Positions 1 to 7,686 of a stretch of 64,000 nucleotides of DNA are shown here, piece by piece. Location: assembly GCF_000495915.1 (NCBI RefSeq), contig NZ_AOFQ01000072.1, positions 62,001 to 126,000 on the forward strand. The letters run 5' to 3'. This DNA is from Stutzerimonas chloritidismutans AW-1 (GTDB lineage Bacteria; Pseudomonadota; Gammaproteobacteria; Pseudomonadales; Pseudomonadaceae). The position numbers and the translations under genes were made by a program. Below the pieces are notes generated by a model that was not told the origin of the DNA, did no database searches, and saw nothing but the letters and a program-made list of their open reading frames with translations. Each line of letters begins with the position of its first letter. The first letter of the stretch is position 1.

Positions 1-1
1 A

Positions 2-367
2 TCGCGCTCGCATCTTGAATGCGACTGCTGTGAACTACCTGATCCGCTGTTCGCCGAGCCGCACCTGCCGTATCCCGAGTGGGGACTGCCGCTGTTGCCG
101 TCGCGCTTCTGGCGCCTGGCGTTTCGCACCGCCTGGTTTCTCGGCTTCGCCAGCCATACCGAGCACATCCGCGAATCCACCAGGCGTGCCAGCGCAGCGG
201 CTGATCGGTTGATCGAGCTGGCCGAGGCCAATGAAAGCGTGTTGCTGATGGGGCACAAGATCATGAATGCGCTGATCGCCCGGCAACTTCGTCAGCGCGG
301 CTGGCGTGGCCCCGCTCTGCCGCTGCTCACCGGCTACTGGCAGCCGAGTCGCTACAGCAAGGGCTGA
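2..367 (+). CDS. Histidine phosphatase family protein, C-terminal part
   Basis: Reading frame open from the window edge to a TGA at 365-367, so the N-terminus lies outside. The visible 121 residues are rich in Trp/Arg and end with MGHKIMNALIARQLRQRGW, which resembles the second catalytic His region (GHG.MNR.IA..L...GW) of phosphoglycerate-mutase-like proteins. The usual GHG reads GHK here. The N-terminal RHG motif cannot be checked. Expected role is phosphomonoester hydrolysis in the cytoplasm, with the substrate unknown. Family assignment is inferred from this C-terminal motif alone. Confidence 0.55.
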   Translation, partial: SRSHLECDCCELPDPLFAEPHLPYPEWGLPLLPSRFWRLAFRTAWFLGFASHTEHIRESTRRASAAADRLIELAEANESVLLMGHKIMNALIARQLRQRGWRGPALPLLTGYWQPSRYSKG

Positions 368-496
368 AAGCCAAGCTAGAGCACTCCGTACAGCATGCGT
401 TCCGCCTCCCTTCGGTCATTCGGCAACCGCTTTGGCTTGCCAGATGAAACGTTTCAGCTACCTTGATCAGGAGTCATAACAACAAAGGGAACCCCC

Positions 497-1708
497 ATGA
501 CCCGTTTGCAGCTTCTCCTCGGCCTGGGCATCTGCCTGGCCACTCCTGCCATGGCCTGGGAACAGGTGCTGATCGACCACGACAAGCCGGCGAAGAACTG
601 GCGCATCACCAGCGAAGAGCTGGGCATCGACGCGTCGACGCCATTCTCGGTCAGCATGCGTACCTTGCATGGCGGCCGGCAGGAAGGCGTCAGCCTGATC
701 GAGATCGACAACGGCAGCATGCGCATGACCGTCGTGCCCACGCGCGGCATGAACGTGCTGGAAGCGGTGGCCGGCGATGTACGCCTGGGCTGGGATTCGC
801 CGGTGGATGAAGTGGTCAACCCCGCCTTTATCGAGCTCAACGGGCGCGGCGGGCTGGGCTGGCTCGAGGGCTTCAATGAACTGGTCACCCGTTGCGGCTT
901 CGAGTGGGTCGGCCACCCCGGCGAAGACAATGGCGAACTGCTCACGCTGCATGGCCGTGCGGCGAACATTCCGGCCTCGCGGGTGGTGCTGCAGATCGAC
1001 GAGAAGCCGCCCTATGCCATTCGCTTGCGTGGCGAGCTGCAGGAGAAGGCCTTCAAGAAACTCGAGTTCGCAATCCTCACCGAGCTCAGCACAGAGCCCG
1101 GCCGCACCGGATTCTCGTTGCACGACACGCTGACCAATCAGGGCGACTACGCCAAGGAATATCAGGTGTTGTACCACACCAATTTCGGCACGCCGCTGCT
1201 GGAGGAGGGCGCGCGCTTCGTGGCGCCGGTCAAGCAGGTCTCACCGTTCAACCCCCGCGCGGCGAAGGAGCTGAGCGACTGGCAGCGCTATCGCGGCCCA
1301 ACCAGGGACTACGACGAGACGGTGTTCAACGTGGTGCCCTATGCGGACGAACAGGGCCAGACCCTGACCATGCTGCACAACCGCGCCGGCAATCTCGGCG
1401 TCAGTGTCGGCTTCAATACTGCCGAGCTACCGGTGTTCTCGCTGTGGAAGAACACCGATACCGAGAAGCAGGGCTACGTGACCGGTCTCGAACCAGGTAC
1501 CAGCTTTTCCTACAACCGCCGCTATCAACGGCCGTTGGGATTGGTGCCGAAGATTGAGCCAGGTGAGCAGAAGCATTTTCGCGTGAGTTACGAGCTGCTG
1601 GTCAATAGCGCCGCAGTCGACGCCGCGCGCAAACGGATCGAAGCGGTACAGGCCGGTCGCGACACTGAAATTCGTGACGAGCCGCTGGTTGACCTGTCGA
1701 AGGACTAA
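497..1708 (+). CDS. Secreted aldose 1-epimerase-like protein (DUF4432 family)
   Basis: 403 residues with a clear signal peptide (residues 1-20, ending AMA before WEQ), so probably periplasmic. The body carries family hallmarks: VVPTRGMNVLEA near residue 80, a Gly/Trp-rich LGWLEGFNEL segment, LTLHGRAAN, and a YHTNFG motif, as in the galactose-mutarotase-fold DUF4432 group. The family binds sugars in a beta-sandwich and is often annotated as an aldose epimerase, but the reaction here is unproven. ATG is preceded by AAAGGGAACCCCC. The gene stands alone, followed by a small-RNA locus. Confidence 0.8.
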   Translation: MTRLQLLLGLGICLATPAMAWEQVLIDHDKPAKNWRITSEELGIDASTPFSVSMRTLHGGRQEGVSLIEIDNGSMRMTVVPTRGMNVLEAVAGDVRLGWDSPVDEVVNPAFIELNGRGGLGWLEGFNELVTRCGFEWVGHPGEDNGELLTLHGRAANIPASRVVLQIDEKPPYAIRLRGELQEKAFKKLEFAILTELSTEPGRTGFSLHDTLTNQGDYAKEYQVLYHTNFGTPLLEEGARFVAPVKQVSPFNPRAAKELSDWQRYRGPTRDYDETVFNVVPYADEQGQTLTMLHNRAGNLGVSVGFNTAELPVFSLWKNTDTEKQGYVTGLEPGTSFSYNRRYQRPLGLVPKIEPGEQKHFRVSYELLVNSAAVDAARKRIEAVQAGRDTEIRDEPLVDLSKD

Positions 1709-1863
1709 TACGTCTGCTGGACAGGTTTCGCGCGTTTTGGATCTCGTCGCAGCGATGCACCGTCGATTACGATGCATCGCTTGCTCAGGATGGCTCTACG
1801 TCGGGCCTTTCAGGGCGACTGCGAGGCGTTCCTTGGGTCTGAAAGTTCCCCGGCTCCTGCAGC

Positions 1864-1881
1864 TATAGCAAAAGGCTTACA
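1864..1881 (+). promoter_or_regulatory. GacA-like upstream activating box, copy 1
   Basis: TATAGCAAAAGGCTTACA matches 10 of the 14 fixed positions of the GacA box (TGTAAG-N2-AT-N2-CTTACA), with a perfect right half. It is centred about 65 bases before the expected start of the small RNA, the usual place for this activator. The same 18-mer, with one change, precedes the second small RNA. Confidence 0.65.
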
Positions 1882-1936
1882 AGAGGCTGAGGCGTTCGAC
1901 CCTTTAACCGTCCACCGCGTGTAATTAATCTACACC

Positions 1937-2045
1937 CACTCTGAAGCGCAGGACGCGCTCAGGATCAGGAAGATCGACCATCGCCAGGACGGCAATCGAA
2001 GGGAATTCGGAAAGGTCAGAAAAAACCCGCTTCGGCGGGTTTTTG
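1937..2045 (+). ncRNA. RsmX/Y/Z-type CsrA-sequestering small RNA, copy 1
   Basis: About 109 bases with no credible reading frame but six GGA motifs (1951, 1962, 1968, 1987, 2002, 2009). Three sit in loops of short hairpins: gcg-CAGGA-cgc, gatc-AGGAA-gatc and gcc-AGGAc-ggc. Such RNAs bind and titrate RsmA/CsrA, relieving translational repression. A -10-like TAATCT lies at 1926-1931. The 3' end is a strong terminator with CCCGC-TTCG-GCGGG stem-loop (2026-2039) and a T run. The start is estimated from the -10. A second, similar RNA lies 1 kb downstream. Which of rsmX, Y or Z it corresponds to is not decided. Confidence 0.75.
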
Positions 2046-2168
2046 CTTTTCTGACGTATTCATATGCCGCTGGCGCTGAACGTCGACCGCGCCTATTTGC
2101 GACATTCAGAATTCGCACCCATTATTTTCCGATTATGGGAAAGCCGTTGCGTCAGATATTACGGACGA

Positions 2169-2198
2169 AAAAAAGCCCCGCCGAAGCGGGGCTTTTTT
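2169..2198 (-). terminator. Rho-independent terminator of the cold-shock gene
   Basis: GCCCCGC-CGAA-GCGGGGC hairpin (2175-2192) flanked by A and T runs, immediately downstream of the cspA-type stop codon. It could work in both directions. Confidence 0.85.
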
Positions 2199-2210
2199 GT
2201 ATCAGGCGTC

Positions 2211-2423
2211 TTAGGAGACTTGAACCTGATCAGCCTGCATCCCTTTCTGGCCTTTGGTAGCCATGAAAGAGACCGCTTGGCCTTCGCTCAGGCTTTTGAA
2301 GCCTGTGCTTTCGATTGAACGATAATGAACGAACAGATCTTCGCTGCCATCGGTCGGCGTAATAAAGCCGAAACCTTTTTCATCGTTGAACCATTTGACT
2401 GTGCCATTTTGACGAGTAGACAT
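2211..2423 (-). CDS. Cold-shock protein, CspA family
   Basis: 70 residues, the standard size. It carries the two RNA-binding motifs KGFGFI (RNP1) and DLFVHY (RNP2) of the OB-fold cold-shock domain. It should bind single-stranded RNA/DNA and act as an RNA chaperone in the cytoplasm. The start MSTRQNG was chosen over an in-frame upstream ATG because GGGAGA lies just before it and the family begins here. It sits between two Rsm-type small RNAs on the opposite strand and has its own terminator. Confidence 0.95.
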   Translation of the reverse strand: MSTRQNGTVKWFNDEKGFGFITPTDGSEDLFVHYRSIESTGFKSLSEGQAVSFMATKGQKGMQADQVQVS

Positions 2424-2857
2424 GAGTATCTCCCAAGGTGTTTTAAGGCTGCAGCACTGAAACATTCGGTGCCGAGACTGAGAAGCGAGAAGCAAAACGA
2501 ACCGAGGAGATGAAACAGAGAAACATCATGCCGGGTGTCGAAGTGTTAATTGCGAAGCAGTGGGGGCGAATATACGTAGATTTAAATATATGTACAGCTT
2601 TTATTTGCGATTTAAATAAATTGGCTCCTTTAAGTAAGCCCGCGAACTCAAATATTTAGGGTTTAACTAGTTGTTAATCATCAATATTGTATGGGCTATG
2701 GAGGCAAGAGAAATAATTCAACAAATGTTCCACGCTAATAGTTCGTAGCGGGGGCATCGCTTGCCGACAAAGCAGCGGGGGTGCGTGGCCGCGCAAAGGC
2801 GCCTTCTGTCCCGCCAGGCTGGTAAACGCGACAGTGAAACGACACGTTCGTTTTAGC
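2424..2857. other. Gene-free stretch: cspA leader/promoter region and upstream of second small RNA
   Basis: No convincing gene. Positions about 2530-2720 are clearly AT-rich (runs such as TTTAAATATATG and GATTTAAATAAATT) against a GC-rich background. This fits the long 5' leader and promoter expected for a cold-shock gene on the minus strand, although no exact promoter can be assigned. Positions 2740-2850 are GC-rich and unassigned. Confidence 0.5.
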
Positions 2858-2875
2858 TATAGCGAAAGGCTTACA
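2858..2875 (+). promoter_or_regulatory. GacA-like upstream activating box, copy 2
   Basis: TATAGCGAAAGGCTTACA, identical to the first box except for one base, centred about 64 bases upstream of the predicted start of the second small RNA. The sequence between box and RNA differs between copies, so conservation of the box supports function. Confidence 0.65.
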
Positions 2876-2929
2876 AGAATCCCGGTTTTTGGCTCTTCAT
2901 TGCCTGCGGCCTGATGATTAATCTAGGCC

Positions 2930-3037
2930 CACTCTGAAGCGCAGGACGTGCTCAGGATCAGGATGATCGACCACCGCCAGGAAGGCAGCCGGAAGGATTC
3001 GGATAGGTCAGAAAGAACCCGCTTCGGCGGGTTTTTT
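2930..3037 (+). ncRNA. RsmX/Y/Z-type CsrA-sequestering small RNA, copy 2
   Basis: About 108 bases, closely similar to the RNA at 1937-2045 (shared core CTGAAGCGCAGGACG and ATGATCGACCACCGCCAGGA-like segments). It has seven GGA motifs (2944, 2955, 2961, 2980, 2991, 2995, 3001). A TAATCT -10-like element is at 2919-2924, and a CCCGC-TTCG-GCGGG terminator plus T6 ends it at 3018-3037. Expected role is RsmA/CsrA titration under GacS/GacA control. The two copies differ at scattered positions, so this is an old duplication rather than a recent one. Confidence 0.75.
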
Positions 3038-3108
3038 GTTGCCCGCGCCATGCGCATCAAGCGCAGATCGGTGATTTTTAAGCGGCGGTGGATGGCCGGT
3101 CGGCAACG

Positions 3109-5058
3109 TCAGGCTTCGTCGAGCAGGCCGCGGATCTTGATCAGCAGGTCTGCACCTTCGAACGGCTTGAGCACCAGCTCCATGCGCTCATCGACAAATC
3201 CCTCGCGACTGGATGCGCCCTCCGCATAGCCGGTCATCAGCACCACCGGCAGTGTCGGACGCTCGCGGCGTGCCCATTCGGCCAGCTGGCGACCGGAAAG
3301 ACGGGGTAGCCCGACATCGCTCAGCAGCAAGTCAATCGACGGGTCGGCCTCGAGCAGAGACTGGGCGGTTTCCACGTCGCCCGCCTGGCTGCAGCGGTAG
3401 CCGGCTTCGATCAGTGTCTCGGCGATCAGCATGCGCACGCTGGGCATGTCTTCCACCACCAGCACGTGCTCGTGGCCGACCAGCCGCATCGAACTATCCG
3501 GCGCTGCGGCAGGCGTCGCTGCCTGTTCGCCGTTGGCGGCGGGCAGCAGGAGGGTGACTTCGGTTCCGGCGCCGAGCGTGCTGCGAATGCTCGCATCGCC
3601 ACCCGACTGCAGGGCAAACCCGTAGATGCTCGATAGCCCCAGCCCTGTGCCGCGGCCCTGCGGTTTGGTGGTGAAAAAGGGATCGAAAACCTTGTCCAGC
3701 ACGCCGGGATCGATACCCGTTCCGTCATCGCCCACGCACAGGCCGATGTAACGACCTGCGGCGAGTTCCGCCTTCTGGCCGCCATCCGAAGGGAACGTAC
3801 TGATGCGGATATGCCCGCCTTCGGGCAACGCATCGCGGGCGTTGATCACCAGATTGAGCAGGGCGCTCTCGAACTGGCTGACGTCCACGCGCGCCACCGC
3901 GGGCTCGGCGGTGAAGTCGAAGGTCAGCGTTATGCGTTCGCCGATGGTGCGCCGCAGCAGGTCTTCCAGCGAGCGGATGCGTTCGTTGATATCCAGCGCC
4001 CGTGCATCCAGCGGCTGTTTGCGAGCGAATGCCAGCAGGCGATTGGTCAGCGACGCTGCACTGCGCGCCGAGCTGAGCGAGGCATCGGCAAAGCGCAGCA
4101 CGCTGTCGGCGCGGCCTTCGATGATGCGCTGCTTCATCAGCTCGATGCCGGTGATGATGCCGGTGAGCAGGTTGTTGAAGTCGTGGGCGATACCGCCAGT
4201 GAGTTTGCCCAGGGCGTCCATCTTCTGCGCCTGCAGCAGCTGCTCTTCGGTGCGCGCTCGCTCGGCGACCTCGTGGGCGAGCTGACTGGTGGTAGTCGCG
4301 ATTTCCTGGCGCTGTGCGCGTTCACGCAGACGCTGTTCGGTTACGTCCTCGACGAACACCAGGCCCAGGCCCTGTGCGCGGTACGGGGAAATTTGCCACT
4401 CGGTCTCGCGGGTATCGCCGTTGACCTGCATTTGCAGCGGCGTTTGCCAGCGCTCGCCGGCCTGAAGATGTGCGCTCAGCTCGGCGAGAATCGCTTCTTG
4501 GCCGGCGGCGAAACGTTGCGACAGGGGAGCCGTCGGGCCGACGGCTCCCACCAGCAGTTCAAACGCATGGTTGCACTCGTGCAGCTGCAGTTCGGCGTCG
4601 AGCACCGCGATGGGCGCGGCGACATGGAAGAAGATTTCCCGGAAGCGCGCCTCGCTGTCACGCAGTGCGCGCTCGGTATCGCGCACCCGCAGCAGGGTGC
4701 GCAGCGTCGCCAGCAGCACGTCGGGATCGACCGGGTGGATCAGGTAGGCATCGCCGCCGGCATCGAGGCCGGTGATGATGTCGTTGGTCTCGATGGAGGC
4801 GGCGGACACGTGAATCAGCGGCAGCAGGGCGGTGTTCGCATCGGCGCGCAGCTGGCGGGCGATGTCGAAGCCGCTCATGTCCGGCAGGTTGACGTCGAGG
4901 ATCAGCGCATCCGGCGCGGCGTTGGCCACCAGTTCCAGGCCTTCGCTGCCAGTGCCGGCTTCCAGCACCTGATAGCCATGGCGTTCCAGTACCCGGCGCA
5001 TCGCATAGCGCGTCGGCACGTTGTCGTCGACGATCAACAGACGGCTGTCACGCTCCAT
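3109..5058 (-). CDS. Hybrid sensor kinase: REC-PAS-HisKA-HATPase-REC
   Basis: 649 residues from MERDSRLL. An N-terminal receiver (about 1-125, acceptor Asp-55 in LILDVNLP) is followed by a PAS-like segment (about 135-250). A coiled linker leads to an H-box LTGGIAHDFNN and an ATPase domain (GRGTGLGLS). A C-terminal receiver (LLLSDVGLP, KPFE) ends the protein. There are no membrane segments, so it is cytoplasmic. The first receiver has His (about 108, in LIHPVDP) where the conserved Lys is expected, so its switching may be altered. The start was chosen for the GGAG 7 bases upstream and an 11-base overlap with the preceding kinase. It is the last gene of the rsb operon and the likely output stage. 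Confidence 0.9.
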   Translation of the reverse strand: MERDSRLLIVDDNVPTRYAMRRVLERHGYQVLEAGTGSEGLELVANAAPDALILDVNLPDMSGFDIARQLRADANTALLPLIHVSAASIETNDIITGLDAGGDAYLIHPVDPDVLLATLRTLLRVRDTERALRDSEARFREIFFHVAAPIAVLDAELQLHECNHAFELLVGAVGPTAPLSQRFAAGQEAILAELSAHLQAGERWQTPLQMQVNGDTRETEWQISPYRAQGLGLVFVEDVTEQRLRERAQRQEIATTTSQLAHEVAERARTEEQLLQAQKMDALGKLTGGIAHDFNNLLTGIITGIELMKQRIIEGRADSVLRFADASLSSARSAASLTNRLLAFARKQPLDARALDINERIRSLEDLLRRTIGERITLTFDFTAEPAVARVDVSQFESALLNLVINARDALPEGGHIRISTFPSDGGQKAELAAGRYIGLCVGDDGTGIDPGVLDKVFDPFFTTKPQGRGTGLGLSSIYGFALQSGGDASIRSTLGAGTEVTLLLPAANGEQAATPAAAPDSSMRLVGHEHVLVVEDMPSVRMLIAETLIEAGYRCSQAGDVETAQSLLEADPSIDLLLSDVGLPRLSGRQLAEWARRERPTLPVVLMTGYAEGASSREGFVDERMELVLKPFEGADLLIKIRGLLDEA

Positions 5059-5920
5059 CGGAAGGCTCCGTATCAATCGCCAGAGGCAGAACTACATAGA
5101 ACTCCGAGCCCTTGCCTGGTTCGCTTTCCACACCGACACGGCCGCCGAGCAGTTCGGCGAAACGCTTGCATAACGCCAGGCCGAGGCCGGTTCCGCGCAG
5201 GCGCTTCTGCAGCGGTGAGTCGACCTGGGCGAAATCTTCGAAAAGCCGGTCGTGCAGCTCGGGGGCAATGCCGATACCGGTGTCGCTGACGGCGAAGCGG
5301 ACCTGCTGCGGGTTTTCCATCCGTGCCGACACGCGCACCACCCCCTGAGGCGTGAACTTCACCGCGTTGGAGATGAAGTTGCGCAGGATCTGCGCCAGCT
5401 TCTTGTCATCGGTATAGAGCCGCGGAATGCCTTCGGGCTCTTCGAAGATGAGGTCGATCGGCGAGCCCTCGACGATGGGGCGGAACATGCCGCGCAACGC
5501 CGAGAACAAGTCGAGCATGTCGAACCAGGCCGGGGAAATGCTGACGCGGCCGGCTTCGATCTTGGCCAGGTCGAGCAGATCATCGACCATTTCGCTCAGC
5601 TCGCTGGCGGCCGAGCTGACGAAACGCACCTGCGTGTGCTGTTCCGGGCTCAACGGGCCGTCCAGTTCGTCGCTGAGCAGGCGGGTGATGCTGAGGATCG
5701 AGCCCAGCGGCGTACGGAACTCGTGGCTCATGTACGACAGAAAGCGACTCTTCAGGTCCGAGGCCTGGCGCAGCTGCTCGGCCTGGGTGTCCAGCTCGGC
5801 ATACAGCGCCAGTACACCCTGATTGGTTTCTTCCAGTTCGGCGCGCAGCGATTCATTCGCCCGGCGCAGCTGTTCGAGCTGGCCGGCGTCGCCGGTCTCG
5901 GGGGACGTCGGATCAGCCAC
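5048..5920 (-). CDS. Cytoplasmic sensor histidine kinase
   Basis: 290 residues with a GTG start behind GGAGG. Residues 10-60 form a coiled coil, followed by the H-box SYMSHEFRTPLGSI (His-66). The HATPase domain has N-box NFISNAVKFTP, DTGIGI and GTGLGLALC. There is no sensor domain or membrane segment, so input must come from a partner. It overlaps the end of the RsbT/RsbX-type gene by 8 bases and the next hybrid kinase gene by 11, implying coupled translation. In stressosome modules of Gram-negative bacteria a kinase of this type typically follows rsbX, and it may receive the signal through RsbT or the fusion protein. Confidence 0.9.
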   Translation of the reverse strand: MADPTSPETGDAGQLEQLRRANESLRAELEETNQGVLALYAELDTQAEQLRQASDLKSRFLSYMSHEFRTPLGSILSITRLLSDELDGPLSPEQHTQVRFVSSAASELSEMVDDLLDLAKIEAGRVSISPAWFDMLDLFSALRGMFRPIVEGSPIDLIFEEPEGIPRLYTDDKKLAQILRNFISNAVKFTPQGVVRVSARMENPQQVRFAVSDTGIGIAPELHDRLFEDFAQVDSPLQKRLRGTGLGLALCKRFAELLGGRVGVESEPGKGSEFYVVLPLAIDTEPSDGA

Positions 5921-6923
5921 GGGGAGCCTCCAGATTGAGTGCCAGCACGGTCACGTCGTCGCGACCGCGGCAGAAGTCGCGATGCAGCAGTGCGGCAATG
6001 ATGGCCGGGTGACGGTGAACGAGACCGGGGTAGTCGCGCAGATTCCAGCGTGTTTGCAGGCCATCGCTGTAGAGCACCAGGAGCCGCGCCTCGCCCAGCG
6101 GGTAGTCGAAGACATGCGCCTTGCGAAAGCGCACGCCGACGATGCCGGGATGCGAGGCCAGGCCACGCGAGCCCTCGCTAGCGATCAGGCTGGCGCCGAT
6201 ATTGCCGATGCCGGCGAAATCCAGCGTCTGACGCTGGCCGTCGAAGTGCGCGATGGCTGCGGCGCCGCCGCGAGTGCCGTTCATCGCCTGGTGCATGTTG
6301 CTGAACAGGGCGAAGGGGGAATCCAGTGGGGATTCTGCAAACGCCACCGCACCTGCCAGCGCGGCCTGCTGGGCAAGCTCGCCATGGCCGATGCCATCGA
6401 TGACCAGGGCACTGCAGCGCTGCCCATCGAAGGCCAGCTGCCAGGCGTCGCCACAGGCTGTTTCGCCTGGATAGGGATGCTGACTGACGCCGTAGCGCCA
6501 CGGCGGCGGCTGCGCGCCGCGAGGAAACAGCTGCGCCAGCACCACCGAGCCGCGGGTATCGGAATAGGCATCGAACACCTGGGCCTGACGCGCCAGCGCG
6601 CCGAGCCCGATGCCCTGGGTGCCGCGGGTGGAAAATCCGTCGGTCAGGCATTGATCGAGGTCGAAGCCCGGTCCGCGGTCGACCGCGATGATTTCGACGC
6701 CGCGCCCCTCTCGTCCAGGAATTACGCGAAGGTGCAGTTCGCCGCGCCCGGCGTGCTTGAGCAGGTTACTGCCCAGCTCGGTGGCGAGCAGGGCGACGCG
6801 CCCGGCATCGTTGGTGTCGAAGTCGTGCTGTTCGGCCAGCCGCTGGGCGACCCGGCGGGCATGGCCGATCTGGCTGTTGTCTTCGATCAGCAGGACCTGT
6901 GTGACGCTTCCCTGAACGTTCAT
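5913..6923 (-). CDS. RsbT-like ATPase fused to RsbX-like PP2C phosphatase
   Basis: 336 residues. The N-terminal half (about 10-130) is a GHKL ATPase of the anti-sigma type (LATELGSNLLKHAG, DRGPGFD, GTQGIGLGAL). The C-terminal half is a SpoIIE/RsbX-type PP2C phosphatase with metal-binding motifs GDAW, DGIGHG and GRDDVTVLAL. It probably removes phosphate from RsbR/RsbS to reset the stressosome. The start ATG overlaps the rsbT stop as ATGA, so it was preferred to a GTG two codons upstream. Its neighbours are rsbT upstream and a histidine kinase downstream. Confidence 0.85.
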   Translation of the reverse strand: MNVQGSVTQVLLIEDNSQIGHARRVAQRLAEQHDFDTNDAGRVALLATELGSNLLKHAGRGELHLRVIPGREGRGVEIIAVDRGPGFDLDQCLTDGFSTRGTQGIGLGALARQAQVFDAYSDTRGSVVLAQLFPRGAQPPPWRYGVSQHPYPGETACGDAWQLAFDGQRCSALVIDGIGHGELAQQAALAGAVAFAESPLDSPFALFSNMHQAMNGTRGGAAAIAHFDGQRQTLDFAGIGNIGASLIASEGSRGLASHPGIVGVRFRKAHVFDYPLGEARLLVLYSDGLQTRWNLRDYPGLVHRHPAIIAALLHRDFCRGRDDVTVLALNLEAPRG

Positions 6924-7324
6924 GTCCACCGCGTGATGGTGATTCGGGTGCCCGCGCCGACCGTGCTGTCGAGTTCGAACTCGTCAACCAGCCGCTTGGC
7001 GCCGGTCAGCCCCAGGCCGAGCCCACTGCCGGACGTCCAGCCGTCGGTCATGGCCAGCTTGATGTCGGCGATGCCCGGGCCTTCGTCGCGGAAGGTCAGG
7101 CGCACGCCGACCCGCGTGCCGTCCTCGATCAGCTGCCAATCCATGTCGCCACCGCCGCCGTAGACCACGGTGTTGCGCGCCAGCTCGCTGACCGCGGTGA
7201 CCAGCTTGGTCTGGTCGATCAGGCGCATGGCGCATTCCTGGGTCAGCTTGCGCACGGTCTGCCGCGCCAGCACGACATCCTGTTCGAGGCGCACCGGCTG
7301 GCTGCCGCTGCTGCGCACGATCAT
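6920..7324 (-). CDS. rsbT: Stressosome switch kinase RsbT
   Basis: 134 residues, typical RsbT size. The GHKL Ser/Thr kinase fold shows the N-box ELARNTVVYGGGG, the G1 box DEGPGI and the G2 region GSGLGLGLTGAKRL. RsbT phosphorylates RsbS and RsbR and, once released from the stressosome, activates a downstream partner. Its ATG overlaps the rsbS stop by ATGA, and its own stop overlaps the following fusion gene. Here the partner is likely the kinase or the hybrid regulator rather than a sigma-B phosphatase, since no sigma factor lies nearby. Confidence 0.9.
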   Translation of the reverse strand: MIVRSSGSQPVRLEQDVVLARQTVRKLTQECAMRLIDQTKLVTAVSELARNTVVYGGGGDMDWQLIEDGTRVGVRLTFRDEGPGIADIKLAMTDGWTSGSGLGLGLTGAKRLVDEFELDSTVGAGTRITITRWT

Positions 7325-7683
7325 TGCGCGGCCACGCGGGCGCGCAGCAGCTGCATGCCGCGCTCGACGTTCAGCGCGGTGCTGACGCCGGGCAGTTCGA
7401 GGCCGAGTTCGACCAGGGTGATGGCCACGGCGGGCTGCATCCCGACCACCACGGTCTCGGCATCCATGATCCGCGACAGGCCGGAGATGGTGCCGATCAT
7501 GCGGCCGATGAAGGAGTCGACCATGTCCAGTGCGGAGATATCGATCAGCACGGCCTTTGCCGATGTCACACTGATGCGCTCGGCCAGGTCGTCCTGCAGG
7601 GTCATCGCCAGTTGGTCGTGCATGTCGACCTGGATGGTGACGAGCAGAAACTCGCCCATCCGCAGAATGGGTATGCGATCCAT
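7321..7683 (-). CDS. rsbS: Stressosome scaffold/antagonist RsbS (STAS domain)
   Basis: 120 residues starting MDRIPILRMGEFLLV, all STAS domain. Ser-57 in LDMVDSFIG aligns with the Ser phosphorylated by RsbT in Bacillus RsbS (DSF motif), and the C-terminal GMQPAVAITLVELG matches well. It should form the stressosome core with RsbR and sequester RsbT. The gene is intact but its upstream context is lost: an IS element ends immediately before the ATG (sequence CCTGCTAATG). No Shine-Dalgarno sequence is evident there, so expression is probably reduced. Confidence 0.9.
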   Translation of the reverse strand: MDRIPILRMGEFLLVTIQVDMHDQLAMTLQDDLAERISVTSAKAVLIDISALDMVDSFIGRMIGTISGLSRIMDAETVVVGMQPAVAITLVELGLELPGVSTALNVERGMQLLRARVAAQ

Positions 7684-7686
7684 TAG

